Shown in pieces: positions 9,292 through 17,622 of a stretch of 64,000 nucleotides of DNA (positions are counted from its first letter, which is position 1; every line of letters starts with the position of its first letter). This DNA is from Pseudomonas sp. IPO3778. GTDB lineage: Bacteria > Pseudomonadota > Gammaproteobacteria > Pseudomonadales > Pseudomonadaceae. The stretch lies in the NCBI RefSeq assembly GCF_013386825.1, contig NZ_JACARC010000047.1, positions 1 through 64,000 of the forward strand, read 5' to 3'. The notes below the pieces were generated by a model. That model searched no databases and had not been told where the DNA came from. It saw only the letters and a list, made by a program, of their open reading frames with translations. A program made the position numbers and the translations under genes.

Positions 9292-9358
9292 ACAGGTACA
9301 GTTTAAAAAACATAACAATTAAGCAGTACAATTTAGCCTTGGTGTATCTGTACCGGTA
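9292..9358 (+). promoter_or_regulatory. GTACAG motif cluster upstream of second DUF1127 gene
   Basis: ACAGGTACAGTT (9292-9303), CAGTACA (9324-9330) and CTGTACCGGT (9349-9358) repeat motifs found upstream of the first DUF1127 gene, but the order and spacing differ. It lies 52-118 bases before the ATG, a normal place for an operator or activator site. Confidence 0.55.
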
Positions 9359-9409
9359 AAACCTTCACGCCCAACATGGAGTTTCAGAACCTCATAAAAG
9401 GCGCTCGCC

Positions 9410-9604
9410 ATGAACACCCACGCCCAGCAACGCCCTCTATTGATAAGGCTACTGCAACGCACGGCCTCGGCACTCGCTCGCTGGGAGCAACGTGCCCGTA
9501 CACGCAGGTTGCTGGCTCAACTGGACCCGCGGGAATTATCTGACGCGGGCATCAGCCACGGCGACCGAGCAGCCGAACTGTCCAAGTCGTTCTGGAGCGA
9601 GTAA
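9410..9604 (+). CDS. DUF1127 domain small protein, second copy
   Basis: A 64-residue, arginine-rich protein with the same C-terminal pattern (LAQLDPRELSDAGIS, then ELSKSFW) as the gene at 8931. The N-termini differ, so the two are diverged paralogues, not a recent duplication. It is 154 bases before the DUF2388 cluster; whether they are co-transcribed is not clear, as I see no terminator between. Confidence 0.86.
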   Translation: MNTHAQQRPLLIRLLQRTASALARWEQRARTRRLLAQLDPRELSDAGISHGDRAAELSKSFWSE

Positions 9605-9757
9605 TCACCTCGGGTGACTATCCGAACGGATAAACGGCGGCTTAATATCCGACTACCACGTGGCGAACCCTGTAGAACGGGCGTCTGATGCCCATGGTCC
9701 CGCTGATCAGTAGCGGCTTTGAGCCACCTTTATTCGTTCATTTACAGGAGTCACCCC

Positions 9758-10078
9758 ATGTCCCGTCTTCGCCTGCTGAGCACTGCAGCCCTGCTGGCCC
9801 TGGCTGCCAATGCCAACGCCTCAAGCCTGATCGTGACCACGGATTCGATCGTCGGCGCACTGAAAGCCACCTCGGATGCGACCTCCGATGCCACATCCTC
9901 CCTGCGTGACAACAAGGTGGTACGTGCCGCCCGTGATGACGCCGCCAGCTTTGTGGCCAGCGAAGGCGCGATTCGCGGCGTGAAACTGGAAAGCGCCCTG
10001 GCCCAGATCCGCCAACAGGCACCGCAACTGAATACCGCGACTGACGCGCAGCTGGCCCAGGCGATCCTGGCCATCTGA
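9758..10078 (+). CDS. Secreted DUF2388 (TIGR02448-type) protein, copy 1
   Basis: A 106-residue protein with a signal peptide (about 1-21, ending ANANA). The conserved C-terminal block contains RAARDDAASFVASEG, then IRG.KLESALAQIR and a final QLAQAILAI. A short threonine/serine repeat (ATSDATSDATSS) precedes the block. ATG 9758 is chosen because CAGGAG lies 7 bases upstream and it gives a clean signal peptide. I recall that this family occurs as three tandem genes in several pseudomonads with no known function. The mature protein has no cysteine. Confidence 0.85.
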   Translation: MSRLRLLSTAALLALAANANASSLIVTTDSIVGALKATSDATSDATSSLRDNKVVRAARDDAASFVASEGAIRGVKLESALAQIRQQAPQLNTATDAQLAQAILAI

Positions 10079-10095
10079 CCTCAGGTGGGGAAGAC

Positions 10096-10114
10096 GGGAG
10101 CGCCTGGCGCTCCT
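10096..10114. repeat. Small GC-rich hairpin between DUF2388 copies 1 and 2
   Basis: GGGAGCG (10096-10102) can pair with CGCTCCT (10108-10114). No T-run follows on the plus strand, so it is more likely an mRNA stability or attenuation element than a terminator. It sits 18 bases after the stop of copy 1. Confidence 0.45.
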
Positions 10115-10184
10115 GAATCCTCTGCGCTGGCTCTCGCGCGGGCATTGCGCTAGCCTTGGCGCTCGTTTTCAGTTGTCGAGTCCC

Positions 10185-10493
10185 ATGGCTTTTTCATACC
10201 GCCTGTTGATCGTTCCCGTGTTGATTTGCACCTGCTGGTCTGCGCAGGCCCCGGCCTTTGACCTGACCACCCAGAGCACTGTGATCACCGCGTATGCCAC
10301 CAGCAAAGTGACCTCCGCACCGTTCGACCATAAACTGATACTGGCCGCCCAGGATGACGCTGCCGCTTTCATTGCCACTGACGGCCAATGGCGGGGAGCC
10401 CGCCTGGAATCAGCGCTGGATTATCTGCGCCGCACCCAGCCAAAACTTAACGCCAGTGACCTTGAACTGGCGCAAGCAATTCTCGTCCAATAA
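10185..10493 (+). CDS. Secreted DUF2388 protein, copy 2
   Basis: A 102-residue protein with an N-terminal signal sequence (about 1-23). The conserved block AAQDDAAAFIATDG, RGARLESALDYLRR and LELAQAILVQ aligns with copies 1 and 3, but the region between signal peptide and block is the most diverged of the three. ATG 10185 is the first ATG; an in-frame TTG lies at 10173. No strong ribosome site is visible. It is 26 bases before copy 3. Confidence 0.8.
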   Translation: MAFSYRLLIVPVLICTCWSAQAPAFDLTTQSTVITAYATSKVTSAPFDHKLILAAQDDAAAFIATDGQWRGARLESALDYLRRTQPKLNASDLELAQAILVQ

Positions 10494-10519
10494 TCATCTT
10501 TGTATTTCGGAGTCATTCC

Positions 10520-10840
10520 ATGCGTAGCCCGCTGATCGCCGCCGCTCTCGGCCTGCTGTTGTTGGCCGGTGTTGCCCAGGCACAAACCCTGAAGGCCACC
10601 AGTAACATCATCGTCCGTGCCTCGGCCCGCACCATTGATTTCACCTCGGACACCACCACGTCCATCCGCGACTCCAAAGTCGTGCGCGAAGCCCACGACG
10701 ACGCAGCCAGTTTCGTCGCCAGCAATGGCGAGATTCGTGGCGCCCAGCTGGAAGCGGCCTTCGATACCCTGCGAACCCGCGTGCCGGAAGCCCGCGACGC
10801 CAGCGACCAGGTCCTCGCCGAAGCTATCCTCTCACTGTGA
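10520..10840 (+). CDS. Secreted DUF2388 protein, copy 3
   Basis: A 106-residue protein with a signal peptide (about 1-21, ending VAQAQ) and the conserved block EAHDDAASFVASNG, IRGAQLEAAFDTLR and LAEAILSL. It is closer to copy 1 than to copy 2 (both share a D.K.V. segment before the block). Its stop overlaps the GTG start of the DUF4105 gene by four bases (GTGA), so the two products are probably made in a coupled way. Confidence 0.85.
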   Translation: MRSPLIAAALGLLLLAGVAQAQTLKATSNIIVRASARTIDFTSDTTTSIRDSKVVREAHDDAASFVASNGEIRGAQLEAAFDTLRTRVPEARDASDQVLAEAILSL

Positions 10841-12798
10841 GGCGAATTGCCGCCTGGCTGCTGGCCAGCACGCTGCTGCTCGGCGCAAGTGCGGCTCAGG
10901 CTGCCCTGCAACTGCGGCTCAAGACCGATGGCTTGAGCCCGGCCCAGCAGCAGGCCAGCCAGGCATTGCTGGATGAAGCGATGCAGGCGTTGCCGCCGCG
11001 CTTCATCGAGCAGCTGGACCGTACCATAGACGTCGGCTGGACCGATAAGATGCCCGAGAACGCCTATGGCCAGGCCTCGCTGGTGTCCGAACTGGACCTC
11101 AACAGCAACCTGCTGGAAGGCCTCACCGACGGCAGCGCCGCGACGCAAAAAACCAACCGTCCCCACGGCACTGTGCGCCGGGAAATGCTCGCCACCGTGC
11201 TGCATGAGCTGACCCACATCTACGACCGCGCCCGCCTGTGGTCCAGCGCCGATCGCAAGCTGATCCAGCGTTGCAGCCGCCAGAACAACATCACCGGCCT
11301 GATCGGCCTGCCCGATCAATGCCGTGGCCAGAATGACCGCCGCTTTACCCTCAGCGATGATCCGCGCCTGCTGGACCTTGCCGGCTGGCCGCAATACGTC
11401 GGCCGTCGCGGCGAACGCGAACAGAACAACCACCAGGTCGCCCGCAGCCCGGACATCTACGAGACCACCAGCCCGCTGGAGTTTGTCGCGGTCAACATGG
11501 AGTACTTCCTCCTCGACCCGAGCTACGCCTGCCGCCGACCTTCGTTGTACCGCTATTACAAGGAACACTTTGGCTGGGCACCGCCGGCCAAGGACACCTG
11601 CGCCAAAACCTACGCCTTCCTCAATGCCGGCAACGACTTCGCCAAGACCCCACTGGGCCAGGTCGACCCCGAGCGGGTCTACGAAATCGACTACCTGCTG
11701 GCCGAAGCCAACCAGAACCTGGTAAGCCGCTGGGGCCACAGCATGTTGCGCCTGGTGATCTGCGCCCCGGGCCGGCCACGTGGCCCGGATTGCCGGCTGG
11801 ACCTGGACCAGCACCTGGTTTTGTCCTACCGCGCATTCGTCGGTGACGTACAGCTGTCGAGCTGGGACGGCCTGATCGGCAAGTACCCGTCGCGGCTGTT
11901 CGTGCTGCCGCTGTCACAGGTCATCGACGAATACACCAAGACCGAACTGCGCGGCCTGGCGTCAGTGCCGCTGAAACTGACGCGCCAGGAGATCAACGAC
12001 ACCGTCGAACACGCCGCCGAAATGCACTGGAGCTACGACGGCAATTACTTTTTCATCTCCAACAACTGCGCGGTCGAGAGCCTGAAGCTGTTACGCAGCG
12101 GCAGCGCCAACCCGCAGCTCACCGGCTTGGACAACATCACGCCCAATGGCCTGCTGGAAGTCCTCAAGGGCCGGGGCCTGGCCGATACCAGCGTGCTGGA
12201 TGACAAAAAACGGGCACTTCGCCTGGGCTATCACTTCGATTCTTTCCGCGAGCGCTACCAGGCGATGTTCGAAGTGCTGAAAAAGCGCCTGCCGATCAAG
12301 CAAGCTGAAGTGGAAGACTGGCTGTCACTGAGCGCCGAGGAACGCCGCCCGTGGTTCGCCCAGGCCGACCTGCGCACCAGCGCGGCCTTGCTGCTGTTGG
12401 AGCAAGCGAGTTTTCGCAGGCAACTCATGTTGGCCCAGGACGAAGTCAAACAACGCTACCTCGGCGCCCGCGAACTGAAGAACGGCGGCATGGAAAAGGC
12501 CAACGCCACCTTGCAGCAGATCCTCGCCAACAGCGGCTTCCTCAGCCGCCCGGCAGAACTGCTGGGCACCAGCGGCTACGGGCTGCCGCAGCCCGCCGAA
12601 TCTCAACGCCTGGAATCCGAAAGCGCCGCGCGCCAGAAGCAGTTACAGTCGCTGACCGGTGATCTGGACAAAGAGGTGAGGGCGCTGCTGGAACCGTCCC
12701 GCGCGGCGGAGATCGCCGCGTGTGAAGCCAACCTCAAGCAGCTGGGCGAACACTTGCGGGCGCTGCACAAGGCTTCCGGCGGCTTCGAGTTGCCCTAA
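10837..12798 (+). CDS. Exported two-domain protein: HExxH metallopeptidase-like plus DUF4105 (permuted papain-like) domain
   Basis: A 653-residue protein with a signal peptide (1-22). The N-terminal domain has a zinc-peptidase motif HELTH at 123-127 and a downstream segment PLEFVAVNMEYFLLDP (213-228) that resembles the glutamate-ligand helix of MtfA-type gluzincins. The central DUF4105 domain (about 280-425) has WGHSMLRL with His301 and NNCAVESLKLL with Cys411. This His-before-Cys order and the NC motif fit permuted NlpC/P60 (LRAT-like) thiol enzymes. The C-terminal 200 residues are helical with no recognised domain. It probably acts in the periplasm on peptidoglycan, peptide or lipid-linked substrate. 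I recall a DUF4105-type protein reported as a lipoprotein N-acyltransferase in Bacteroides, but could not check. GTG 10837 overlaps the preceding stop. A separate enzyme activity has not been shown by this sequence. Confidence 0.82.
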   Translation: MRRIAAWLLASTLLLGASAAQAALQLRLKTDGLSPAQQQASQALLDEAMQALPPRFIEQLDRTIDVGWTDKMPENAYGQASLVSELDLNSNLLEGLTDGSAATQKTNRPHGTVRREMLATVLHELTHIYDRARLWSSADRKLIQRCSRQNNITGLIGLPDQCRGQNDRRFTLSDDPRLLDLAGWPQYVGRRGEREQNNHQVARSPDIYETTSPLEFVAVNMEYFLLDPSYACRRPSLYRYYKEHFGWAPPAKDTCAKTYAFLNAGNDFAKTPLGQVDPERVYEIDYLLAEANQNLVSRWGHSMLRLVICAPGRPRGPDCRLDLDQHLVLSYRAFVGDVQLSSWDGLIGKYPSRLFVLPLSQVIDEYTKTELRGLASVPLKLTRQEINDTVEHAAEMHWSYDGNYFFISNNCAVESLKLLRSGSANPQLTGLDNITPNGLLEVLKGRGLADTSVLDDKKRALRLGYHFDSFRERYQAMFEVLKKRLPIKQAEVEDWLSLSAEERRPWFAQADLRTSAALLLLEQASFRRQLMLAQDEVKQRYLGARELKNGGMEKANATLQQILANSGFLSRPAELLGTSGYGLPQPAESQRLESESAARQKQLQSLTGDLDKEVRALLEPSRAAEIAACEANLKQLGEHLRALHKASGGFELP

Positions 12799-13196
12799 AG
12801 CGTTTCTCCATCTTCTTCCGGCAACTGTTCATCCAGGTGCAGCCACGGCAATCGGTTCTCTACCCAGACGTGCCGATCCGCCGGGGCCCGCTCCGGGTGA
12901 TCCAGGGTCGCGACGGTCACATCGATACTCGCAGGGCTCAGGCGGGTCACCAACCCCAGATGCGACCCACAGTTCGAACAGAAATACCGCACGCATGTCG
13001 ATGACGATTCGTACTGCGCCGGCGTTCCCGCCAGCCACGCAAACGCGGAACGGGGCAGGGTGATCCAGGTGGTCACCACACCACCGCTGACCCGCCGGCA
13101 AATCGAGCAATGGCAGTGGGCAATATCCACTAACGCCCCGCTGAACTGATACCGCACCCGGCCGCAATGGCAGCCGCCTTGGTGTTGCTCATGCAT
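12795..13196 (-). CDS. GFA-family (DUF636) zinc-binding protein
   Basis: A 133-residue protein of the glutathione-dependent formaldehyde-activating fold. Zinc-binding cysteines are seen in GGCHCGRVRY, CHCSICRR and CSNCGSHLG. Most members of this family are not true formaldehyde-activating enzymes and their substrate is unknown. It is convergent with the DUF4105 gene and overlaps its stop by three bases, so the two are unlikely to share a terminator. Confidence 0.88.
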   Translation of the reverse strand: MHEQHQGGCHCGRVRYQFSGALVDIAHCHCSICRRVSGGVVTTWITLPRSAFAWLAGTPAQYESSSTCVRYFCSNCGSHLGLVTRLSPASIDVTVATLDHPERAPADRHVWVENRLPWLHLDEQLPEEDGETL

Positions 13197-13469
13197 GCTC
13201 CGTCTCCCGCTTCCCTATTTTTTGTAGGACCAGTCGTCACTCAACGTAGCCTGTTTCTCAAGCGAAAGCTGGCTGAAAGCTTCCGGGACTAGGATCGCCC
13301 ACCACTACCGGCAACAGACCGGTTGTTAACAACAACAATGGTGATTCCCGATGTCCGCTCGTACCCGCCCGTTTGCCCCAACTCCACCCGTACGCCTAGT
13401 GCCTTTCGTTCTGCGCTGACCCCAACCCGGTTCGCCATTCCCTAGCCGCGCTACGCCTGGAGTATTCCT

Positions 13470-14777
13470 ATGCTGACTTTCCTTGGCTTTGCCATGGTCA
13501 TCACGTTCATGTTCCTGATCATGACCAAGCGCCTGTCTGCGCTGATCGCCCTGATCATCGTGCCGATCCTGTTTGCGCTGTTCGGCGGCTTTGCGCCGAA
13601 GATCGGCCCAATGATGCTCGAAGGCATTACCAAGCTCGCGCCGACCGGCGTGATGCTGATGTTCGCCATCCTCTATTTCGCCTTGATGATCGACTCCGGG
13701 CTGTTCGACCCGGCCGTGCGCAAGATCCTCAAGCTGGTCAAGGGCGACCCGCTGAAGGTCTCGGTCGGCACTGCCGTACTGGCCCTGGTGGTCTCGCTGG
13801 ACGGTGACGGTGCCACCACCTACATGATCTGCGTCGCCGCCATGCTGCCGCTGTACAAGCGCATCGGCATGAGCCCGCGGATCATGGCCGGCCTGATCAT
13901 CCTCGCCGGCGGCGTGATGAACATGACGCCATGGGGCGGCCCGACCGCCCGTGCCGCCAGCGCGCTGCATGTAGACCCCTCGGACATTTTTGTACCGATG
14001 ATCCCGGCGATGCTGGCGGGCGTGGTTGCGATCCTGGTGATTGCCTACATGTATGGCAAACGCGAACGTGCGCGCCTCGGCGAACTGCACCTGCACGGCG
14101 ACGAAATCGACCACAGCGAAATCAGCGTTTCACAGTACCCGGACGCCCGCCGTCCGAAGCTGATCTGGTTCAACGGCGCCCTGACGCTGGCCCTGATGTG
14201 CACCCTGATCGCCGGCCTGTTGCCGCTGCCGGTGCTGTTCATGGTGGCCTTCAGTATCGCGATGATCGTCAACTACCCGTGCCTGCAACAGCAGAAAGAC
14301 CGCGTCGCCGCCCACGCCGGCAGCGTACTGGCGGTGGTCGGGTTGATCTTCGCCGCCGGTATCTTCACCGGCATCCTGTCCGGCACCGGCATGGTCGATG
14401 CCATGTCCAAGAGCCTGCTGGCGGTCATCCCCGACGCCCTGGGCCCGTACCTGGCCGTGATCACCGCGCTGGTGAGCATGCCGTTCACCTTCTTCATGTC
14501 CAACGATGCCTTCTACTACGGCGTACTGCCGGTACTGGCCGAAGCGGCCAGCCACTACGGCATCACCGCCGTGGAAATGGCCCGTGCCTCGATCGTTGGC
14601 CAACCCGTGCACTTGTTGAGCCCACTGGTTCCATCCACCTACTTGTTGGTGGCCCTGGCGGGTATCGAATTTGGAGATCACCAGCGCTTCACCCTCAAGT
14701 GGGCGGTGCTGGTGTGCCTGTGCATAATGGTCGCCGCATTGCTGATGGGGATTTTTCCGCTGTTCAGCACTCTATAA
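13470..14777 (+). CDS. CitMHS-family citrate/metal:proton symporter
   Basis: A 435-residue permease with about 12 membrane segments. The SLDGDGATTYM segment and the MTPWGGPTARAA motif are typical of CitM/CitH (citrate with Mg or other divalent metal). A cytoplasmic loop rich in charged and histidine residues lies near residues 190-225. It stands alone, after a 273-base gap from the GFA gene in which I see only a probable promoter region. The transported metal-citrate complex cannot be judged. Confidence 0.88.
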   Translation: MLTFLGFAMVITFMFLIMTKRLSALIALIIVPILFALFGGFAPKIGPMMLEGITKLAPTGVMLMFAILYFALMIDSGLFDPAVRKILKLVKGDPLKVSVGTAVLALVVSLDGDGATTYMICVAAMLPLYKRIGMSPRIMAGLIILAGGVMNMTPWGGPTARAASALHVDPSDIFVPMIPAMLAGVVAILVIAYMYGKRERARLGELHLHGDEIDHSEISVSQYPDARRPKLIWFNGALTLALMCTLIAGLLPLPVLFMVAFSIAMIVNYPCLQQQKDRVAAHAGSVLAVVGLIFAAGIFTGILSGTGMVDAMSKSLLAVIPDALGPYLAVITALVSMPFTFFMSNDAFYYGVLPVLAEAASHYGITAVEMARASIVGQPVHLLSPLVPSTYLLVALAGIEFGDHQRFTLKWAVLVCLCIMVAALLMGIFPLFSTL

Positions 14778-14842
14778 TCGTACAACTCACTGCGCCGGCC
14801 GTTAAGGCTGGCTCGGTCTAACACTTGTTCAAAGGAATACAC

Positions 14843-15610
14843 ATGGAATGGCTGACCAATCCGGAAATCTGGATTGCTTTCTTCACCCTGACGGCCCTCG
14901 AGATCGTCCTGGGCATCGATAACATCATCATGATTTCGATCCTGGTCAGCCGCATGCCCAAGCACATGCAGGCGCGCACCCGGATCTTCGGCCTGGCGCT
15001 GGCCATGGTCACGCGGATCCTGTTGCTGCTGTCGATTACCTGGGTGATGCGCCTCACCGACGACCTGTTCGTGGTGTTCGGCCAAGGCATTTCCGGCCGC
15101 GACCTGATCCTGTTCTTCGGTGGCCTGTTCCTGCTGTGGAAAAGCTCCCAGGAGATGTACCACGCCCTGGAAGGTGAAGACGAAACCCACGACGAGCCCA
15201 AAGGCGCCGGTGGCAAGTTCATCTACACCATCATCCAGATCGCGATCATCGACATCGTGTTCTCCCTGGACTCGGTAATTACCGCCGTCGGTATGGTTTC
15301 CCACGTACCGGTGATGGTGGCCGCGATCATCGTCGCCGTACTGGTGATGATGCTGGCCGCCGGCACCATCAGCGATTTCATCGACAAACACCCGTCGCTG
15401 AAGATGCTGGCGCTGTCGTTCCTGCTGGTGGTGGGTACCGTGCTGATCGCCGAAGCCTTCGACGTTCACGTGCCAAAAGGCTACGTTTACTTCGCCATGG
15501 CGTTCTCCCTGGCGGTGGAGGCGGTGAATATCAAGATGCGCACTGCCATCGCGAAAAAGAAGAAACAGCAGGACCCTGTGAAACTACGCAAGGACATTCC
15601 GGGTCAATAA
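14843..15610 (+). CDS. TerC-family integral membrane protein
   Basis: A 255-residue protein with about seven membrane helices. The conserved acidic motifs EIVLGIDNIIMIS (near 20) and DIVFSLDSVITAVG (near 140) are the metal-site motifs of the TerC family. Members are linked to tellurium resistance and to manganese export and metalation of secreted proteins. ATG 14843 has AAAGGA 7-12 bases upstream; a TTG at 14825 is less likely. A REP pair follows at 15627. Confidence 0.88.
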   Translation: MEWLTNPEIWIAFFTLTALEIVLGIDNIIMISILVSRMPKHMQARTRIFGLALAMVTRILLLLSITWVMRLTDDLFVVFGQGISGRDLILFFGGLFLLWKSSQEMYHALEGEDETHDEPKGAGGKFIYTIIQIAIIDIVFSLDSVITAVGMVSHVPVMVAAIIVAVLVMMLAAGTISDFIDKHPSLKMLALSFLLVVGTVLIAEAFDVHVPKGYVYFAMAFSLAVEAVNIKMRTAIAKKKKQQDPVKLRKDIPGQ

Positions 15611-15626
15611 CCTGCGTTGAACACAT

Positions 15627-15726
15627 GTAGGAGCGAGCTTGCTCGCGAAAAACGTCAACGATCACGCGTGCTGTCTGGTTAAACGCGGTGTCCTGGGGTT
15701 CTTCGCGAGCAAGCTCGCTCCTACAG
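15627..15726. repeat. REPIN/BIME, class A (GAGCGAGCTTGCTCGCGAA)
   Basis: Two inverted copies of the class A palindrome GTAGGAGCGAGCTTGCTCGC flank about 55 bases. The inner sequence begins AACGTCAACGATCACGCG, which is almost the same in the elements at 23683 and 62265. It lies between terC and the Na/Pi gene. Such elements are mobilised by REP-associated transposases (RAYTs), and none is encoded here. Confidence 0.9.
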
Positions 15727-15906
15727 TCGTTTTTGTCATCTGCAAAAAGCTGATTTCATGACAGTTTTGTTTCAATCCCGACTTTAGCTATGCGATGCTG
15801 GCGCGGAGCCCATTCGCCAACTACAGCTTAAGCACAAGACGTAGAAAGGCACGCGGCACTATCCACTTGCTCCGGCTGGAGCACGACTCAACACAGGGGG
15901 CCCAGC

Positions 15907-17565
15907 ATGCTGACCCTGCTCAATCTGCTTTCCGCGGTAACCCTGCTGATCTGGGGCACGCACATCGTCCGTACCGGCATCCTGCGGGTCTACGGTTCCA
16001 ACTTGCGCCAGGTCATCGGGCAGAACATGTCCAAGCGCTGGCTGGCGTTTATCGCCGGCATCCTGGTGACGGCCATGGTGCAAAGCAGCAACGCCACGGC
16101 GATGCTGGTCACCTCATTTGTCGGCCAGGGCCTGATGGGCCTGATGCCCGCCCTGGCGACCATGCTCGGCGCCGACGTCGGTACCGCGTTGATGGCCCGG
16201 GTACTGACCTTCGACTTGTCGTGGCTGTCACCCCTGCTGATTTTTCTCGGGGTGATTTTCTTCCTCTCGCGCAAACAGACGCGCGCCGGGCAGATGGGCC
16301 GTGTCGGGATCGGCTTGGGCCTGATCATTCTGGCCCTGCAATTGATTGTCGAAGCTGCAGGCCCGATTACCCATGCGCAGGGCGTTAAAGTCCTGTTCGC
16401 CTCGCTGACCGGCGACATCCTGCTCGATGCCTTGGTGGGCGCACTGTTCGCGATGATTTCCTACTCCAGCCTGGCCGCCGTCCTGCTGACCGCGACCCTG
16501 GCCGGCGCCGGCGTGATCGGCCTGCATGTGGCCATCGGCCTGGTGATCGGCGCCAACATCGGCAGCGGCGTGCTGGCCTTCCTCAGCACCAGCATGCAGA
16601 ACGCCGCCGGGCGCCAGGTGGCCCTGGGCAGCCTGCTCTATAAGCTGATCGGGTTGCTGCTGATCATCCCGGCTCTTGACCCGCTGGCACGCTGGATGGA
16701 CACCCTGGACTACAGCGCTCAAGGCATGGTGATCACCTTTCATCTGCTCTACAACGTCAGCCGCTGCCTGATCCTGCTGCCGACCATTGGCCCGATGGCC
16801 CGCCTGTGCGCCTGGCTGCTGCCGGAACGCGAGGAGGTCAACGGCTTGGCCAAGCCGCGGCACCTGGACCTGGCAGCCCTGACTACGCCCAGCCTGGCAC
16901 TGGCCAACGCCGCCCGCGAAACCCTGCGCCTGGGCGACCTGATCGACAACATGCTGACCTCAATGCTGGAGGTGCTGCGGGGCAAGCAAACCGCTATCAC
17001 CCAGGAAATGCGCAGCCTCAGCGATGATGTCGAGGCGCTCTACAGCGCGATCAAACTCTACCTCGCGCAAATGCCCCGGGAAGACCTCAGCGAGCAAGAC
17101 AGCCGGCGCTGGGCCGAAATCATTGAGCTGTCGATCAACCTTAAGCTGGCGGGCGACCTGATCGAACGCATGCTGCGCAAAGTCCAGCAGCAAAAAACTT
17201 CCCAGCGCCGCTCGTTCTCCGAAGTCGGCCTGGAAGAACTCGCCGGCCTGCAAACCCAGCTGATTGCCAACCTGCGCCTGGGCCTTTCGGTGTTCCTCAG
17301 CGCCGACCCGGAAAGCGCCCGGCAACTGCTGCGGGAGAAACGTCGTTTTCGCGCCCAGGAACGTCGCCTGGCCCACGCCCACGTCAGCCGCTTGCAGCGT
17401 AAAATCGTACAGAGTCTGGAGACCAGCTCCCTGCACCTTGAGCTGATTGCCGACATGAAGCGCCTTAACTCGTTGTTTTGCAGCAGTGCCTATGTGGTGC
17501 TGGAAACCACCGACACCGGCGCCCTCGCGGCGGAAGATATTGCCGACATCACCCATTCGCCCTGA
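15907..17565 (+). CDS. Na/Pi cotransporter family protein with PhoU-like C-terminus
   Basis: A 552-residue protein. The N-terminal half carries two inverted Na/Pi-cotransporter repeats with the QSS signature (MVQSSNATAM near residue 60, and a second YSSLAAVLLTAT near 185). The C-terminal part (about 330-540) is a helical PhoU-like domain (SMLEVLRGKQTAITQEMRSL). The family is proposed to export or co-transport phosphate with sodium. It has its own start with AGGGGG upstream and is 57 bases before the M16 peptidase gene. Confidence 0.9.
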   Translation: MLTLLNLLSAVTLLIWGTHIVRTGILRVYGSNLRQVIGQNMSKRWLAFIAGILVTAMVQSSNATAMLVTSFVGQGLMGLMPALATMLGADVGTALMARVLTFDLSWLSPLLIFLGVIFFLSRKQTRAGQMGRVGIGLGLIILALQLIVEAAGPITHAQGVKVLFASLTGDILLDALVGALFAMISYSSLAAVLLTATLAGAGVIGLHVAIGLVIGANIGSGVLAFLSTSMQNAAGRQVALGSLLYKLIGLLLIIPALDPLARWMDTLDYSAQGMVITFHLLYNVSRCLILLPTIGPMARLCAWLLPEREEVNGLAKPRHLDLAALTTPSLALANAARETLRLGDLIDNMLTSMLEVLRGKQTAITQEMRSLSDDVEALYSAIKLYLAQMPREDLSEQDSRRWAEIIELSINLKLAGDLIERMLRKVQQQKTSQRRSFSEVGLEELAGLQTQLIANLRLGLSVFLSADPESARQLLREKRRFRAQERRLAHAHVSRLQRKIVQSLETSSLHLELIADMKRLNSLFCSSAYVVLETTDTGALAAEDIADITHSP

Positions 17566-17622
17566 ACGTAAGGTGGCGAGCGAAGTCAGTTAACAAGGAC
17601 CTCACTCGCCAGGAAGCTTGTT

